Below, piece after piece: positions 36,271 to 48,745 of a stretch of DNA of 64,000 nt (its first letter is position 1; every line of letters starts with the position of its first letter). Origin of the DNA: Pseudomonas sp. Gutcm_11s (GTDB taxonomy: Bacteria; Pseudomonadota; Gammaproteobacteria; Pseudomonadales; Pseudomonadaceae); assembly GCF_028649395.1 (NCBI RefSeq), contig NZ_JAQSUW010000014.1:185131-249130 (forward strand), written 5' to 3'. The notes under the pieces were generated by a model. That model had not been told where the DNA came from. It saw nothing but the letters and a program-made list of their open reading frames with translations, and ran no database searches. Position numbers and translations under genes: made by a program.

Positions 36271-36298
36271 AAAGGGCAGACCTGGGGCTGCCCTTTTT
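36271..36298. terminator. Bidirectional terminator
   Basis: AAAGGGCAG (36271-36279) pairs with CTGCCCTTT (36288-36296), loop eight bases, with T-run 36294-36298 on the plus strand and A-run 36268-36273 giving a T-run on the minus strand. It serves both the pilus ATPase and the converging polyesterase gene. Confidence 0.9.
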
Positions 36299-36310
36299 CA
36301 TGGGCGCGGA

Positions 36311-37207
36311 TCAGTAAGGGCAGTTCTGGCGGTAGTCGGAGATGGCCAGGTCGCTCTCGTGGTTCGGGCCGCAAAGGAACTGGCTGTAGCGGCTGTCGAA
36401 GTCGATGAAACGCTTCATCCAGGCGATGCCGTACATGCCCAGCATGCTCTGGTTCGGGTAGCCGGAGTTGGCGCAGAAGTGCGAGCCGCCGTAGATCTCG
36501 AGGAACGCCTTGGGCGTGGAATTGGGGATCTGGTTGTAGAACGGCGAGGCATGCTGGGCCACGGGCGCCACGGTGTCGGCGCTGCAGGCCAGGATCAGCG
36601 CTGGCGTCTTGATCCCGCTGAAGGCGCTGGAGCCCAGGTACCAGGGTGCCTGCGGGATGATGGCGTTGATCGAGCGCTGGGTGGACAGCTTGAGCGAACC
36701 GCCACCGCCCATGGACCAGCCGATGGCGCCCAGGCGGGTGCTGTCGACCTTGTTGTAAATCGGGCTGGACGAGCTGTTGCTCTGTGCGATCAGGTAGTCC
36801 AGCGCCTCGCTGAGCTGGCTGGCGCGGCTATCCGGCTGGTCGTAGATGGTCTCGGTATTCATGGTCATCACCACGAAGCCGTGGGAGGCGAGGCGCGGGC
36901 CCCACCAATCGATGCTGTTCTCGTAGGACAGATAGCCGGGGATGACGGCGATGGCGCCCATTTTTCCGGTGGTGTTGGTCGGGTAGTACACAGTGCTGTC
37001 GCCGAAGCCCTTGAGGAAGCCGGACACCGAGAACTTGGCGGTGGTGAAGGGGCCGCTGGAGGCCTTCAGCGCGGTAGCCGTCGGCGCCGGACCTCGGGTG
37101 CAATTGCTGCACGGCGCGGATGGGCCGGGGGCGGAAAAGGCATAAGTGCTCGCCAATAGCGTGGCGACCATCACTATTGCCTTGGCAGTCGTTACTTTGA
37201 TTCCCAT
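36311..37207 (-). CDS. Secreted polyester hydrolase, PETase-like (type II)
   Basis: The 298-residue alpha/beta hydrolase has a signal peptide (cut near AFSA) and aligns along its length with Ideonella PETase. Catalytic triad S165 (GWSMGG), D211 and H243; oxyanion residues Y92 and M166; substrate-cleft tryptophans W164 and W189; C208-C245, the extra disulfide that marks type II enzymes; and C279-C296. The extended loop after H243 (CANSGYPNQSM) is also present. F244 replaces the serine found in Ideonella PETase. Two more cysteines (C33, C36) lie near the mature N-terminus. Natural substrates are probably cutin-like or aliphatic polyesters; PET activity is likely but untested. GAGG lies seven bases before the ATG. 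Confidence 0.92.
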   Translation of the reverse strand: MGIKVTTAKAIVMVATLLASTYAFSAPGPSAPCSNCTRGPAPTATALKASSGPFTTAKFSVSGFLKGFGDSTVYYPTNTTGKMGAIAVIPGYLSYENSIDWWGPRLASHGFVVMTMNTETIYDQPDSRASQLSEALDYLIAQSNSSSSPIYNKVDSTRLGAIGWSMGGGGSLKLSTQRSINAIIPQAPWYLGSSAFSGIKTPALILACSADTVAPVAQHASPFYNQIPNSTPKAFLEIYGGSHFCANSGYPNQSMLGMYGIAWMKRFIDFDSRYSQFLCGPNHESDLAISDYRQNCPY

Positions 37208-37595
37208 GTCATTACCTCGTTGGTTTTTGTTGTTTCGTCATGACGATTGGTGGGTGGGTTGGTTTAAACCGCGGCTGGAAACTAACAACGAGGTAAGTGA
37301 GCAACAACAATGAAGTCGTCTCAGTTCATACAAGAAATGGAATAGCGCTTGCTGTTTGTCGGTTTTCGGCTGCGTGCAGCGAATTTACTGGCCTTGCGCC
37401 ATTGTCACTTTCGCCAACTTGTAGTTCCTGAGTATGAATGCGAAGTGGCTTGTCGCTCTTTCTGCTGCATTGAATGAGTTATCAGGTATTGGTCATTGTT
37501 TGAGTGGTGCTGCTGTTGACATAGGTTGGTAATAAAACAAACTTGCTTATTTAGGTTGGGTCACATGTTTCTACTCGTTAAAAGAGCACTTTCGA
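37208..37595. other. 388-base divergent intergenic region of the polyesterase
   Basis: This is the region between the polyesterase (minus) and the AraC gene (plus), more AT-rich than its neighbours. It has an 11-bp inverted repeat (37212-37222 and 37286-37296), palindromes CGTCATGACG (37236-37245) and GGTTTAAACC (37261-37270) inside it, and a TTGACA at 37516-37521 that could be a -35 box for the AraC gene. No coding sequence is seen. Confidence 0.6.
37212..37296 (-). promoter_or_regulatory. Inverted repeat that can hide the polyesterase ribosome binding site
   Basis: TTACCTCGTTG (37212-37222) and CAACGAGGTAA (37286-37296) are exact inverted copies. In a minus-strand transcript the upstream copy reads UUACCUCGUUG and can pair with the downstream copy, which contains the GAGG ribosome binding site seven bases before the ATG. 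This would block translation if the transcript starts beyond 37296; alternatively the arms are operator half-sites. Confidence 0.5.
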
Positions 37596-38474
37596 ATGCC
37601 TGCCGAGCGAAACTCATCTCCTGCGCTGGTCTATGTGTGTAACCGGCGCTACCTGTATCTGGGCCGTAACCGCCTGCTCATCCGCGATCTGCACTCGGGA
37701 GCGGCGGCGTTGCTCGTTTGCCTGGAGGGCGAGGTGAGATTTCGCACGCCCGGCCACGAGCAATGGCTCGCCAGCACAAACGTACTGATTCCGGCTGGCA
37801 GCCGGATCGCCATCGACAATCGCGATGCGGTGCTGGCGGCCTGCTACCTGGATGCGGGGAGGCCCGATTTCGCGCTGCTGCGCCGGCAGATGGCGGCGAC
37901 GTGCCAGGGCATCCACTACCACCACCGGCAGGGCGACTACCTGACGCAGGAGCTGATCCGTCTACGCGACGAGGCGCCGGATTTCGCCGAAGCCCAGCGG
38001 CGGGTCGAACAGGTGCTCTATCGCGGCGCCTGCATGCCGCTGCCGGAGGTCGACCCGCGGGTGACCCAGGTGGTCGAGCGGCTGCGCAGCAGCGCCGCGC
38101 TGAACATCTCGGTCGGTGCGTTGGCGGCGGAGGTGGGGCTGTCCGAGTCGGGGCTGATCAAGCTGTTCGCCCTGCAGGTGGGCGTGCCGCTGCGCCGGCA
38201 CCGGCTCTGGTATCGCCTGATCGACTTCGTCAGGCTCACCCTGGCCGGCATGCCCGGCCACGAGGCGATCAAGGTCGCAGGGTTCAGCGATGCCGCGCAC
38301 CTGTCACGCTGCTACAGCGGGTTCTTCGGGGTCAATCATTCCTACGCCTTCTCGCCCAGGACCCACGTTCGCTACGTGGTGCCCGACGAGGCCGTTTGCC
38401 GGCCGCTGAGCGGCGACGTGGCAAGCCTGGCGGGAGAACCAGGCTTGCATACGGGCTGCGTTCACTTTCCTTAG
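37596..38474 (+). CDS. AraC-family transcriptional regulator
   Basis: The 292-residue protein has an N-terminal cupin-like sensing domain (LLVCLEGEVRFRTPGHEQWL) and a C-terminal AraC helix-turn-helix pair (NISVGALAAEVGLSESGLIK, AIKVAGFSDAAHLSRCYSGF). It is divergent from the PETase-like gene with 388 bases between, so it is the best candidate regulator of that enzyme. A 10-bp perfect hairpin (38421-38448) lies inside its last codons. The following acetoacetyl-CoA synthetase gene converges on it. Confidence 0.85.
   Translation: MPAERNSSPALVYVCNRRYLYLGRNRLLIRDLHSGAAALLVCLEGEVRFRTPGHEQWLASTNVLIPAGSRIAIDNRDAVLAACYLDAGRPDFALLRRQMAATCQGIHYHHRQGDYLTQELIRLRDEAPDFAEAQRRVEQVLYRGACMPLPEVDPRVTQVVERLRSSAALNISVGALAAEVGLSESGLIKLFALQVGVPLRRHRLWYRLIDFVRLTLAGMPGHEAIKVAGFSDAAHLSRCYSGFFGVNHSYAFSPRTHVRYVVPDEAVCRPLSGDVASLAGEPGLHTGCVHFP
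38421..38448. terminator. Hairpin inside the 3' end of the AraC gene
   Basis: GCAAGCCTGG (38421-38430) and CCAGGCTTGC (38439-38448) form a 10-bp perfect stem with an eight-base loop, 26 bases before the end of the AraC coding region. There is no T-run. It may separate the converging transcripts. Confidence 0.4.
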
Positions 38475-38488
38475 CCAGATGCGGAGCG

Positions 38489-40444
<1,956 letters not shown>

Positions 40445-40492
40445 CGGGTCGATCCTGAACTTCTTGTTGTGTGTCGATTGTAGGGTAAGCAC

Positions 40493-41263
40493 TTACTGGG
40501 CGAGCCAGCCACCGTCCATATTCCAGGCGGCGCCACGTACCTGTTCGGCGGCGTCGCTGCAGAGGAACAGTGCCAGTGCGCCGAGCTGTTCGGGGGTGAC
40601 GAATTCCAGCGATGGCTGCTTCTCGGCCAGCAGGTCGTGGCGCGCCTGGTCGAGGCCGCCGGCCGCGGCGGTGCGGTCGTCAATCTGCTTCTGTACCAGC
40701 GGGGTCAGCACCCAGCCGGGGCAGATGGCGTTGCAGGTGATGGCGCTGGTGGCCGTCTCCAGCGCCACGCTCTTGGTCAGGCCGACCAGGCCGTGCTTGG
40801 CCGCCACGTAGGCGCTCTTGCCGGCCGACGCCGCCAGGCCGTGGGCCGAGGCGATATTGATGATGCGCCCCCAGTTGCGCGCACGCATGCCCGGCAGCGC
40901 CAGGCGCGTGGTGTGGAAGGCGGAGCTGAGGTTGATGGCGATGATCGCGTCCCAGCGCTCCGCCGGGAATTCCTCCACCGGCGCCACATGCTGGATGCCG
41001 GCGTTGTTGACCAGGATGTCGATGCCGCCGAACTCGGCCTCGGTGGCGCGGATCAGCGCCTCGATCTCCTCCGGCTTGCTCATGTCCGCCGGATGGTGAG
41101 CGGCCTTGCCGCCGTGGGCGCGCACCGCCGCCAGGGCGGCCGCGCTGTCGCCGAAGCCGTTGAGCATCAGGTTGGCGCCGGCCTCGGCCAGCTTGAGGGC
41201 GATGCCCAGACCGATGCCGCTGGTGGAGCCGGTGACCAGTGCGGTCTTGCCTTGCAGATTCAT
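40493..41263 (-). CDS. bdhA: D-3-hydroxybutyrate dehydrogenase
   Basis: The 256-residue SDR oxidises (R)-3-hydroxybutyrate to acetoacetate with NAD. It shows TGSTSGIGLGIA, NNAGIQHVAPVEEFP, the catalytic serine-tyrosine-lysine set (YVAAKHGLVGLTK) and the length and C-terminus (GGWLAQ) of bacterial 3-hydroxybutyrate dehydrogenases. AGGAG lies upstream of the ATG at 41263. It stands between the permease and acetoacetyl-CoA synthetase genes, all on the minus strand. Confidence 0.94.
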   Translation of the reverse strand: MNLQGKTALVTGSTSGIGLGIALKLAEAGANLMLNGFGDSAAALAAVRAHGGKAAHHPADMSKPEEIEALIRATEAEFGGIDILVNNAGIQHVAPVEEFPAERWDAIIAINLSSAFHTTRLALPGMRARNWGRIINIASAHGLAASAGKSAYVAAKHGLVGLTKSVALETATSAITCNAICPGWVLTPLVQKQIDDRTAAAGGLDQARHDLLAEKQPSLEFVTPEQLGALALFLCSDAAEQVRGAAWNMDGGWLAQ

Positions 41264-41332
41264 GCAGTTCTCCTGTTGCGTGGCCGCCGGAGCGGCCAGG
41301 GCCATGCGGGCGATGTGCGCCCGCACGGTCGA

Positions 41333-42724
41333 TTACACGATGCCGGTGGCGTAGAAAACGCCAATGACAACGAACACCGCCAGGGTCTTGATCAGGGTAA
41401 TACCGAAGATGTCCTTGTACGCCTCGCGGTGGGTCAGGCCGGTGACTGCCAGCAGGGTGATCACCGCGCCGTTGTGCGGCAGGGTGTCCATGCCGCCGGA
41501 GGCCATCGAGGCCACGCGGTGCAGCACTTCCAGCGGAATGTTGGCGGCGTTGGCAGCCTGGATGAAGGTATCGGACATGGCAGCCAGGGCGATGCTCATG
41601 CCGCCCGATGCCGAGCCGGTGATGCCGGCCAGCAGGGTGACGGTGACCGCCTCGTTGACCAGCGGGTTGGGGATGTTCTTCAGTGCATCGGCCAGCACCA
41701 GGAAGCCGGGCAGGGAGGCGATCACCGCACCGAAGCCGTATTCCGAGGCGGTATTCATCGACGCCAGCAATGCGCCGCCGACCGCGGTCTTGGTGCCTTC
41801 GGCCAGCTTGGCCTTGATCGCGCGGAAGCCGCAGATCAGCACCAGCAGAATGCCCAGCAGCAGCGACGCCTGCACGGCCCAGATGCCGGTCAGCTTGGCC
41901 ACTTCACTGGTCACCGGTTGCGCCATGCCGGCCAGCTGCAGGCTGTGGGTCTTGCCGTACAGCTCGGGAATCCAGCGGGTGAACAGCAGGTTGGCCACGC
42001 CGACCAGGATCAGCGGCGACAGTGCCAGCCAGGGGTTGGGCAGGGCGATGTCCTCGGCGGTTTCCGGCTCGTTGCGCAGCTCGGTGCCGTAGCCCTCGCC
42101 ATTGCGCTTGGCCTTGTTCAGCTGGCGACGCAGGTAGAGCATGCCGACGCTGAACACGAACAGGGTGCCGATCACGCCCAGCCACGGCGCCGCCCAGGAG
42201 GTGGTACCGAAGAAGGTGGTGGGGATGATGTTCTGGATCTGCGGGGTGCCGGGCAGGGCGTCCATGGTGAAGCTGAACGCGCCGAGGGCGATGGTGGCCG
42301 GGATCAGGCGCTTGGGGATGTCGCTCTGGCGGAACATCTCGGCGGCGAACGGATACACGGCGAACACCACCACGAACAGCGACACGCCGCCATAGGTGAG
42401 CAGGGCGCATACCAGCACGATCACCAGCATGGCCTGGCTGGTGCCGAGCAGGCGGATGGCGGCCGCGACGATGGAACGCGAGAAGCCCGACAGCTCGATC
42501 AGCTTGCCGAACACGGCGCCGAGCAGGAATACCGGGAAGTACAGCTTGATGAAGCCGACCATCTTCTCCATGAACACGCCGGTGAAGGCGGGCGCCACGG
42601 CGGACGGATCGGTGAGCAGCACGGCGCCGAGGGCGGCGATGGGGGCGAAGAGGATGACGCTGTAGCCGCGATAGGCGGCCAGCATCAGCAGGGCAAGGGC
42701 CGCGAGGGCGATGATCACGCTCAT
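41333..42724 (-). CDS. GntP-family permease, probable 3-hydroxybutyrate importer
   Basis: The 463-residue protein has about twelve membrane segments and the GntP-family features (FSRSIVAAAIRLLGTSQAML, SEYGFGAVIASLPGF, AGITGSASGGMSIALAAMSD). Family members carry gluconate or hydroxy acids with protons. Its position before bdhA and aacS, as in the P. aeruginosa PA2003-PA2005 region, makes 3-hydroxybutyrate the likely substrate. It is preceded by the porin gene, so outer and inner membrane uptake are encoded together. Confidence 0.88.
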   Translation of the reverse strand: MSVIIALAALALLMLAAYRGYSVILFAPIAALGAVLLTDPSAVAPAFTGVFMEKMVGFIKLYFPVFLLGAVFGKLIELSGFSRSIVAAAIRLLGTSQAMLVIVLVCALLTYGGVSLFVVVFAVYPFAAEMFRQSDIPKRLIPATIALGAFSFTMDALPGTPQIQNIIPTTFFGTTSWAAPWLGVIGTLFVFSVGMLYLRRQLNKAKRNGEGYGTELRNEPETAEDIALPNPWLALSPLILVGVANLLFTRWIPELYGKTHSLQLAGMAQPVTSEVAKLTGIWAVQASLLLGILLVLICGFRAIKAKLAEGTKTAVGGALLASMNTASEYGFGAVIASLPGFLVLADALKNIPNPLVNEAVTVTLLAGITGSASGGMSIALAAMSDTFIQAANAANIPLEVLHRVASMASGGMDTLPHNGAVITLLAVTGLTHREAYKDIFGITLIKTLAVFVVIGVFYATGIV

Positions 42725-42806
42725 GGAGCTGTCTCCTGAGCTGCGGCGTGCGGGGCACGCGCAGCGATATTGTTGTTGTGAGCCAGGTTGCCGATGGTTC
42801 GTTCGC

Positions 42807-44063
42807 TTACCAGAGCGGCAGCACGTAGCTGAGGATCAGGCGGTTCTCGTCCAGGTCATTGCCGAAGTTGCTGGAGCGCAGCGTGGCGTTACGCCATTTG
42901 ATGCCGAAGTTCTTCAGCGGGCCGTCCTGGAACACGTAGGCGATATCGGTGTTGCGTTCCCATTCCTTGCCCTCCGCTTTGCCGGCGCCCAGCTCGATGT
43001 TGTCACCGGACAGGTAGCGGGTCATGAAGGTCAGGCCGGGGATGCCCACGGCGGCGAAGTTGTAGTCGTAACGCGCCTGCCAGGAGCGCTCCTCGGCGTT
43101 GGCGAAGTCGCCGATCTGCACGAAGTTGACCAGGAAGGCGTCGGTGCCGCCGATGTAGGCGAAGCCGGTGTCGCCGCTCATGCGCTGGTAGCCGAGGCCG
43201 AAGGCGTGGCCGCCGAGGCCGTAGGTGAACATGGCGCCGAGCGCGCGGTTGTCGACGTTGCTGCGGCCGTCGTCGTCGGAGCGGGCGAAGCGCAGGTCAC
43301 TCTTCAGCGACTGGCCTTCGCCGAGCGGCAGCAGGTGGGTCAGGTTGACGATGTGCTGGTCGTAGAGCTTGTCCAGCTTGGCGTAGCTGTAGCCGGTGGT
43401 GAGCTGGTCGTTCCACTTGTAACTGGCGCCGGCGAAGTCGAAGCGATCACTGTCGCCGCTGGCGACGATGCCGCGGGCACTGCCGCTGGTGACGGTCATG
43501 TCCTCGCTGTCGGAGGAGTCGCGTTGGCTGACCTGGCGCAGCTGGCCGGCATCGATGGTCAGGCCGGCGATGTCGGTGGAGTTCAGGTGCGCGCCGCGGA
43601 AGGTCTGCGGCTGCAGGCGCGAGTCGTTGGCCAGCACGGTGGGCAGTTTGGGCAGCAGGGTGCCGACCTTGAGCACGCTGGCACCGGCCTTGAGCTTGGC
43701 GGTCAGGCCCAGCTCGCCGTATTCGTCCTGGGCGCCGTCGACCTTCTCCTTGTCGCGCGGCAGCAGGCCGGAGCCGGCGTGATCGGGGCTGGAGTCGAGC
43801 TTGACGCCGAGCATGCCGAGGGCGTCCACGCCGAAGCCGACGGTGCCTTCGGTGTAGCCGGACTCGTAGCGCAGGAGGAAGCCTTGGGCCCATTCGTCCT
43901 GCTTGGACTGGGCGGCGCCGTCCTGGCGGAAGTCGCGATTGAAGTAGAAGTTGCGCAGTTCCAGGCTGGCTTTGCCATCTTCGAGGAAGGCGGCCTGGCT
44001 GGGCAGGCAGGTACCGCCGAGGGCGGCGAGGGCAACGGCATGGCTGAGCGAGAGTTTGCTCAC
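42807..44063 (-). CDS. OprD-family outer-membrane porin
   Basis: The 418-residue porin has a signal peptide (cut at SQA-AFLED) and an 18-strand barrel of the OprD type: RNFYFNRDFRQDG near the N-terminus, GTLLPKLPTVLANDSRLQPQ, and a C-terminal strand ending LPLW. OprD-family channels take up small carboxylates or amino acids; hydroxybutyrate or a related acid is likely from context. The GTG start at 44063 follows AGGAG; the open frame continues to 44369 but without coding character. A sigma-54 promoter lies 127 bases upstream. Confidence 0.9.
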   Translation of the reverse strand: MSKLSLSHAVALAALGGTCLPSQAAFLEDGKASLELRNFYFNRDFRQDGAAQSKQDEWAQGFLLRYESGYTEGTVGFGVDALGMLGVKLDSSPDHAGSGLLPRDKEKVDGAQDEYGELGLTAKLKAGASVLKVGTLLPKLPTVLANDSRLQPQTFRGAHLNSTDIAGLTIDAGQLRQVSQRDSSDSEDMTVTSGSARGIVASGDSDRFDFAGASYKWNDQLTTGYSYAKLDKLYDQHIVNLTHLLPLGEGQSLKSDLRFARSDDDGRSNVDNRALGAMFTYGLGGHAFGLGYQRMSGDTGFAYIGGTDAFLVNFVQIGDFANAEERSWQARYDYNFAAVGIPGLTFMTRYLSGDNIELGAGKAEGKEWERNTDIAYVFQDGPLKNFGIKWRNATLRSSNFGNDLDENRLILSYVLPLW

Positions 44064-44190
44064 GGAGTATCTCCTGGCGCGGCGCCGTGGCGAACGAGGA
44101 CGGTGCAGGATCGTCCCTGGAGCGAAGTTCGCACTACGTGCAGCGATATTGTTGTTATTGGGGCTGCGGACTGGCCGCGCAGGACCTATA

Positions 44191-44206
44191 GCCAGTTCTG
44201 TGCCAA
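44191..44206 (-). promoter_or_regulatory. Sigma-54 promoter of the 3-hydroxybutyrate operon
   Basis: On the minus strand TTGGCACAGAACTGGC has GG and GC exactly ten bases apart, the -24/-12 pattern of RpoN promoters (TGGCAC close to consensus). It lies 127 bases before the porin start and downstream of two dyads, and the activator HbcR is encoded just upstream. Confidence 0.8.
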
Positions 44207-44269
44207 TAACGTAGGAGATTGATTTGTAAGGATTTATTTGGTTTTTCGGGTGATCAATAAACGGTGTTT

Positions 44270-44285
44270 GTCTCTCAATTGAGAC
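44270..44285. promoter_or_regulatory. Candidate activator binding site A (GTCTC-N6-GAGAC)
   Basis: GTCTCTCAATTGAGAC has 5-bp GTCTC/GAGAC arms and a central palindrome TCTCAATTGAGA (44273-44284). It lies about 70 bases upstream of the sigma-54 promoter, a normal distance for an enhancer of an EBP such as HbcR. Confidence 0.6.
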
Positions 44286-44346
44286 GATCGGCGCCGAGTT
44301 TCTCGCCGGGCCCCAGCAAAATCCGTCTGTAGCGCTGAATCTCTGA

Positions 44347-44364
44347 TTGGAGACTTGTCTCCAA
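44347..44364. promoter_or_regulatory. Candidate activator binding site B (8-bp dyad)
   Basis: TTGGAGACTTGTCTCCAA has perfect 8-bp arms around two bases, starting two bases beyond the hbcR stop, about 150 bases upstream of the sigma-54 promoter. It contains GAGAC and GTCTC half-sites as site A does. Confidence 0.65.
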
Positions 44365-44365
44365 A

Positions 44366-45781
<1,416 letters not shown>

Positions 45782-45863
45782 CGGCAGTCTCGCTAGGGGG
45801 AAGAGGCCGAGCTTAGCGGGGCTCAGCCATCGGGCAATCTGACCTTGGTCGCAGCGCCTGCGT

Positions 45864-46766
45864 TCAGCGGGCGGCCAGACGGGCGCGGGCGACGCGCGAG
45901 CCGTTGGGCTTGTCGAGCACCTGGCAGATGCGCGCGCCGGCGTCGATCAGCTTGTCCATGTCGATGCCGGTATGGATGCCCAGGCCCTGCAGCAGGTAGA
46001 GCACGTCCTCGGTGGCGACGTTGCCGGTGGCGCCCTTGGCATAGGGGCAGCCGCCCAGGCCGGCGACCGAACTGTCGAACACGGCGATGCCTTCCTGCAG
46101 GCTGGCGTAGATATTGGCCAGGGCCTGGCCGTAGGTGTCGTGGAAGTGCCCCGCCAGCTTGTCGCGCGGGATATCGCGGCCGACCACCTCGAACATGTGG
46201 CGGGTCTTGCCGGCGGTGCCGGTGCCGATGGTGTCGCCGAGGGACACTTCGTAGCAGCCCATGGCGAACAGCTCGCGGGCCACGGCCGCGACCTGCTCGG
46301 GCGCCACTTCGCCCTCATAGGGGCAGCCGAGTACGCAGGAGACATAGCCGCGCACGCTGATGCCGTGGGCCTTGGCCGCTTCCATCACCGGGATGAAGCG
46401 CTCCAGGCTCTCGGCGATGGAGCAGTTGATGTTCTTCTGCGAGAAGGCTTCGGAGGCGGCGGCAAATACCGCTACTTCCTTGACCCCGGCTTCGACGGCG
46501 GCCTCGAAGCCCTTGAAGTTGGGGGTGAGGGCGCCGTAGACCACGCCCGGTTTCTGCTGGATACCGGCGAAGACTTCGGCGCTGCCGGCCATCTGCGGTA
46601 CCCACTTGGGCGAGACGAAGCTGCCCACCTCGATGTAGCCCAGGCCGGCGGCGCTCAGATCATCGGTCAGACGCACCTTGTCGGCCACGCTGATCGGCTG
46701 TTTCTCGTTCTGCAGGCCGTCGCGCGGGCCGACTTCGACCAGGCGCACGTGTTGCGGCAGGTTCAT
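45864..46766 (-). CDS. liuE: Hydroxymethylglutaryl-CoA lyase
   Basis: The 300-residue lyase cleaves HMG-CoA to acetoacetate and acetyl-CoA, the last step of leucine catabolism. It has the TIM-barrel core [13 protein letters not shown], metal-binding [12 protein letters not shown] and the catalytic cysteine segment [19 protein letters not shown]. It is the last gene of the liu operon, 29 bases after liuD. The acetoacetate it forms can be activated by the nearby AacS. The in-frame open stretch to 47153 belongs to another frame of liuD. Confidence 0.94.
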   Translation of the reverse strand: MNLPQHVRLVEVGPRDGLQNEKQPISVADKVRLTDDLSAAGLGYIEVGSFVSPKWVPQMAGSAEVFAGIQQKPGVVYGALTPNFKGFEAAVEAGVKEVAVFAAASEAFSQKNINCSIAESLERFIPVMEAAKAHGISVRGYVSCVLGCPYEGEVAPEQVAAVARELFAMGCYEVSLGDTIGTGTAGKTRHMFEVVGRDIPRDKLAGHFHDTYGQALANIYASLQEGIAVFDSSVAGLGGCPYAKGATGNVATEDVLYLLQGLGIHTGIDMDKLIDAGARICQVLDKPNGSRVARARLAAR

Positions 46767-46795
46767 CGTGTTCTCTCTCGATTCGTGGGCGGCCC

Positions 46796-48745
46796 TCAGG
46801 CCTCTTCCAGTTCCACCAGTGCGGCACCTTCGCTGACCATGTCGCCTTCGCCACAGTACAGTGCCTTGACCGTGCCGGCGTGGGGCGCGCGGATGCTGTG
46901 TTCCATCTTCATGGCTTCCAGCACCACCAGGGCCTGGCCGGCTTCCACGGCCTGGCCGGCTTCGACCAGCACGCGGACGATACTGCCGTTCATCGGGGCT
47001 GTCAGCCCGCCGTGCTGGGCGTGGCTGGCTTCGGCCTCGGCGATCGGGTCGACGCGACGTACCTCGTGCAGGCGGTCCTGCCACTCCAGATAGAGCACGT
47101 CGCCACGGCGAATCGCCCGGTGCGCGCGGCGCAGGCCATCTTGCTCGATCCACAGCTGCTCGCCGAGCAGGCGCGCTTGCGCAGGGCCACGCAGGTGCAC
47201 GGTACGGCGCTGCTCGCCGCTGCGCAGATGCACATCGGTTTCCTCGCTCAGGCCGGAGCGCCAGCCGCTGCTGGCCGCCCAGGGCGAGTGATAGTCCTCG
47301 TGGCTGCGGCGCGGCGCCTCGCTCTGCAGCCAGGCCTCGGCGGCCAGTTGCCAGAACTCGGCCGGCAGCTCAGTCACTGCCGGCAGCAGTTGCTCCTGAT
47401 GCCGGGCGATAAAGCCGGTGTCCAGCTCGGCGTTGGCGAAGGCCGGATGGGCCAGCACGCGGCGCAGGAACGGCAGGTTGCTGGCGAAGCCGCCGACGGC
47501 GGTTTCCTCCAGCATGGCCAGCAGGCGTTGACGGGCCTGCTCGCGGTCTTCGCCCCAGGCGACCAGCTTGGCCAGCATCGGGTCGTAGAACGGCGAGACG
47601 GTATCGCCCTCGGCCACGCCGCTGTCCACGCGGCGGCCTTCGCCGGCCGCCGGTTCGCGGTAGAGCTTGAGGTCGCCGGAGGCGGGCAGGAAGTCGTGGT
47701 CGGTGTCCTCGGCGTACAGGCGCACTTCGATGGCGTGGCCGTTGAGCGGCACCTGTTCCTGGCTGATCGGCAGTGCCTCGCCACGGGCCACACGGATCTG
47801 CCAGGCCACCAGGTCGAGGCCGGTGATGGCTTCGGTGACAGGGTGCTCCACCTGCAGGCGGGTATTCATTTCCATGAAGAAGAACTGGCCGCGGGCATCC
47901 AGCAGGAATTCCACAGTGCCGGCGCCGACATAGCCGATGGCCTGGGCAGCCTTGACCGCCGCTTCGCCCATGGCGCGGCGCAGCTCGGGGCTCAGGCCCG
48001 GGGCCGGAGCTTCCTCGACCACCTTCTGGTGACGGCGCTGGATCGAGCAGTCGCGTTCGTTGAGGTACAGGCAGTTGCCGTGGCTGTCGGCGAATACCTG
48101 GATTTCCACGTGGCGCGGCTGCAGCACGTATTTCTCTACCAGCATGCGCGAGTCGCCGAAGGCGGACTGGGCTTCGCGCTGGGCGGATTCCAGTGTCTCG
48201 GCCAGCTCGGCTTCGCGCTCGACCACCTTCATGCCTTTGCCGCCGCCACCGGCCGCGGCCTTGAGCAGAACCGGGTAGCCGATGCGTTCGGCGGCGACGC
48301 GGAATGTCTCCACGTCCTGGGCTTCGCCGTGGTAGCCGGGCACCAGTGGCACGCCGGCGTCTTCCATCAGCGCCTTGGCGGCGGACTTGCTGCCCATGGC
48401 GTCGATGGCGGAGGCGGGTGGGCCGAGGAACACCAGGCCGGCGGCCTCGATGGCGCGGGCGAAGCCGGCGTTCTCGGAGAGGAAGCCGTAGCCCGGGTGG
48501 ATGGCCTGGGCGCCGCTGGCCTTGGCCGCGGCGATGATCTTGTCGACCAATAAGTAGCTGTCGGCTGGCTTGGCGCCGCCGAGATTCACCGCCATATCGG
48601 CCTCGCGCACATGGCGGGCGTTGATATCGATGGCGCTGTGCACGGCCACGGTTTTCAGGCCCTGGGCCTTGGCGGTGCGCATTACCCGGCAGGCGATCTC
48701 GCCGCGGTTGGCAACCAGCAGGGTGTCGATGTGCTTGCGGCTCAT
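46796..48745 (-). CDS. liuD: Methylcrotonyl-CoA carboxylase, biotin-containing alpha subunit
   Basis: The 649-residue subunit contains an ATP-grasp biotin carboxylase (about 1-450, with [10 protein letters not shown] for ATP binding), a linking BT domain, and a C-terminal biotinyl domain with EAMKMEH, where K613 carries biotin. It carboxylates 3-methylcrotonyl-CoA together with LiuB in leucine degradation. Its ATG overlaps the liuC stop by four bases (ATGA). Belongs to the liuABCDE operon. Confidence 0.95.
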   Translation of the reverse strand: MSRKHIDTLLVANRGEIACRVMRTAKAQGLKTVAVHSAIDINARHVREADMAVNLGGAKPADSYLLVDKIIAAAKASGAQAIHPGYGFLSENAGFARAIEAAGLVFLGPPASAIDAMGSKSAAKALMEDAGVPLVPGYHGEAQDVETFRVAAERIGYPVLLKAAAGGGGKGMKVVEREAELAETLESAQREAQSAFGDSRMLVEKYVLQPRHVEIQVFADSHGNCLYLNERDCSIQRRHQKVVEEAPAPGLSPELRRAMGEAAVKAAQAIGYVGAGTVEFLLDARGQFFFMEMNTRLQVEHPVTEAITGLDLVAWQIRVARGEALPISQEQVPLNGHAIEVRLYAEDTDHDFLPASGDLKLYREPAAGEGRRVDSGVAEGDTVSPFYDPMLAKLVAWGEDREQARQRLLAMLEETAVGGFASNLPFLRRVLAHPAFANAELDTGFIARHQEQLLPAVTELPAEFWQLAAEAWLQSEAPRRSHEDYHSPWAASSGWRSGLSEETDVHLRSGEQRRTVHLRGPAQARLLGEQLWIEQDGLRRAHRAIRRGDVLYLEWQDRLHEVRRVDPIAEAEASHAQHGGLTAPMNGSIVRVLVEAGQAVEAGQALVVLEAMKMEHSIRAPHAGTVKALYCGEGDMVSEGAALVELEEA

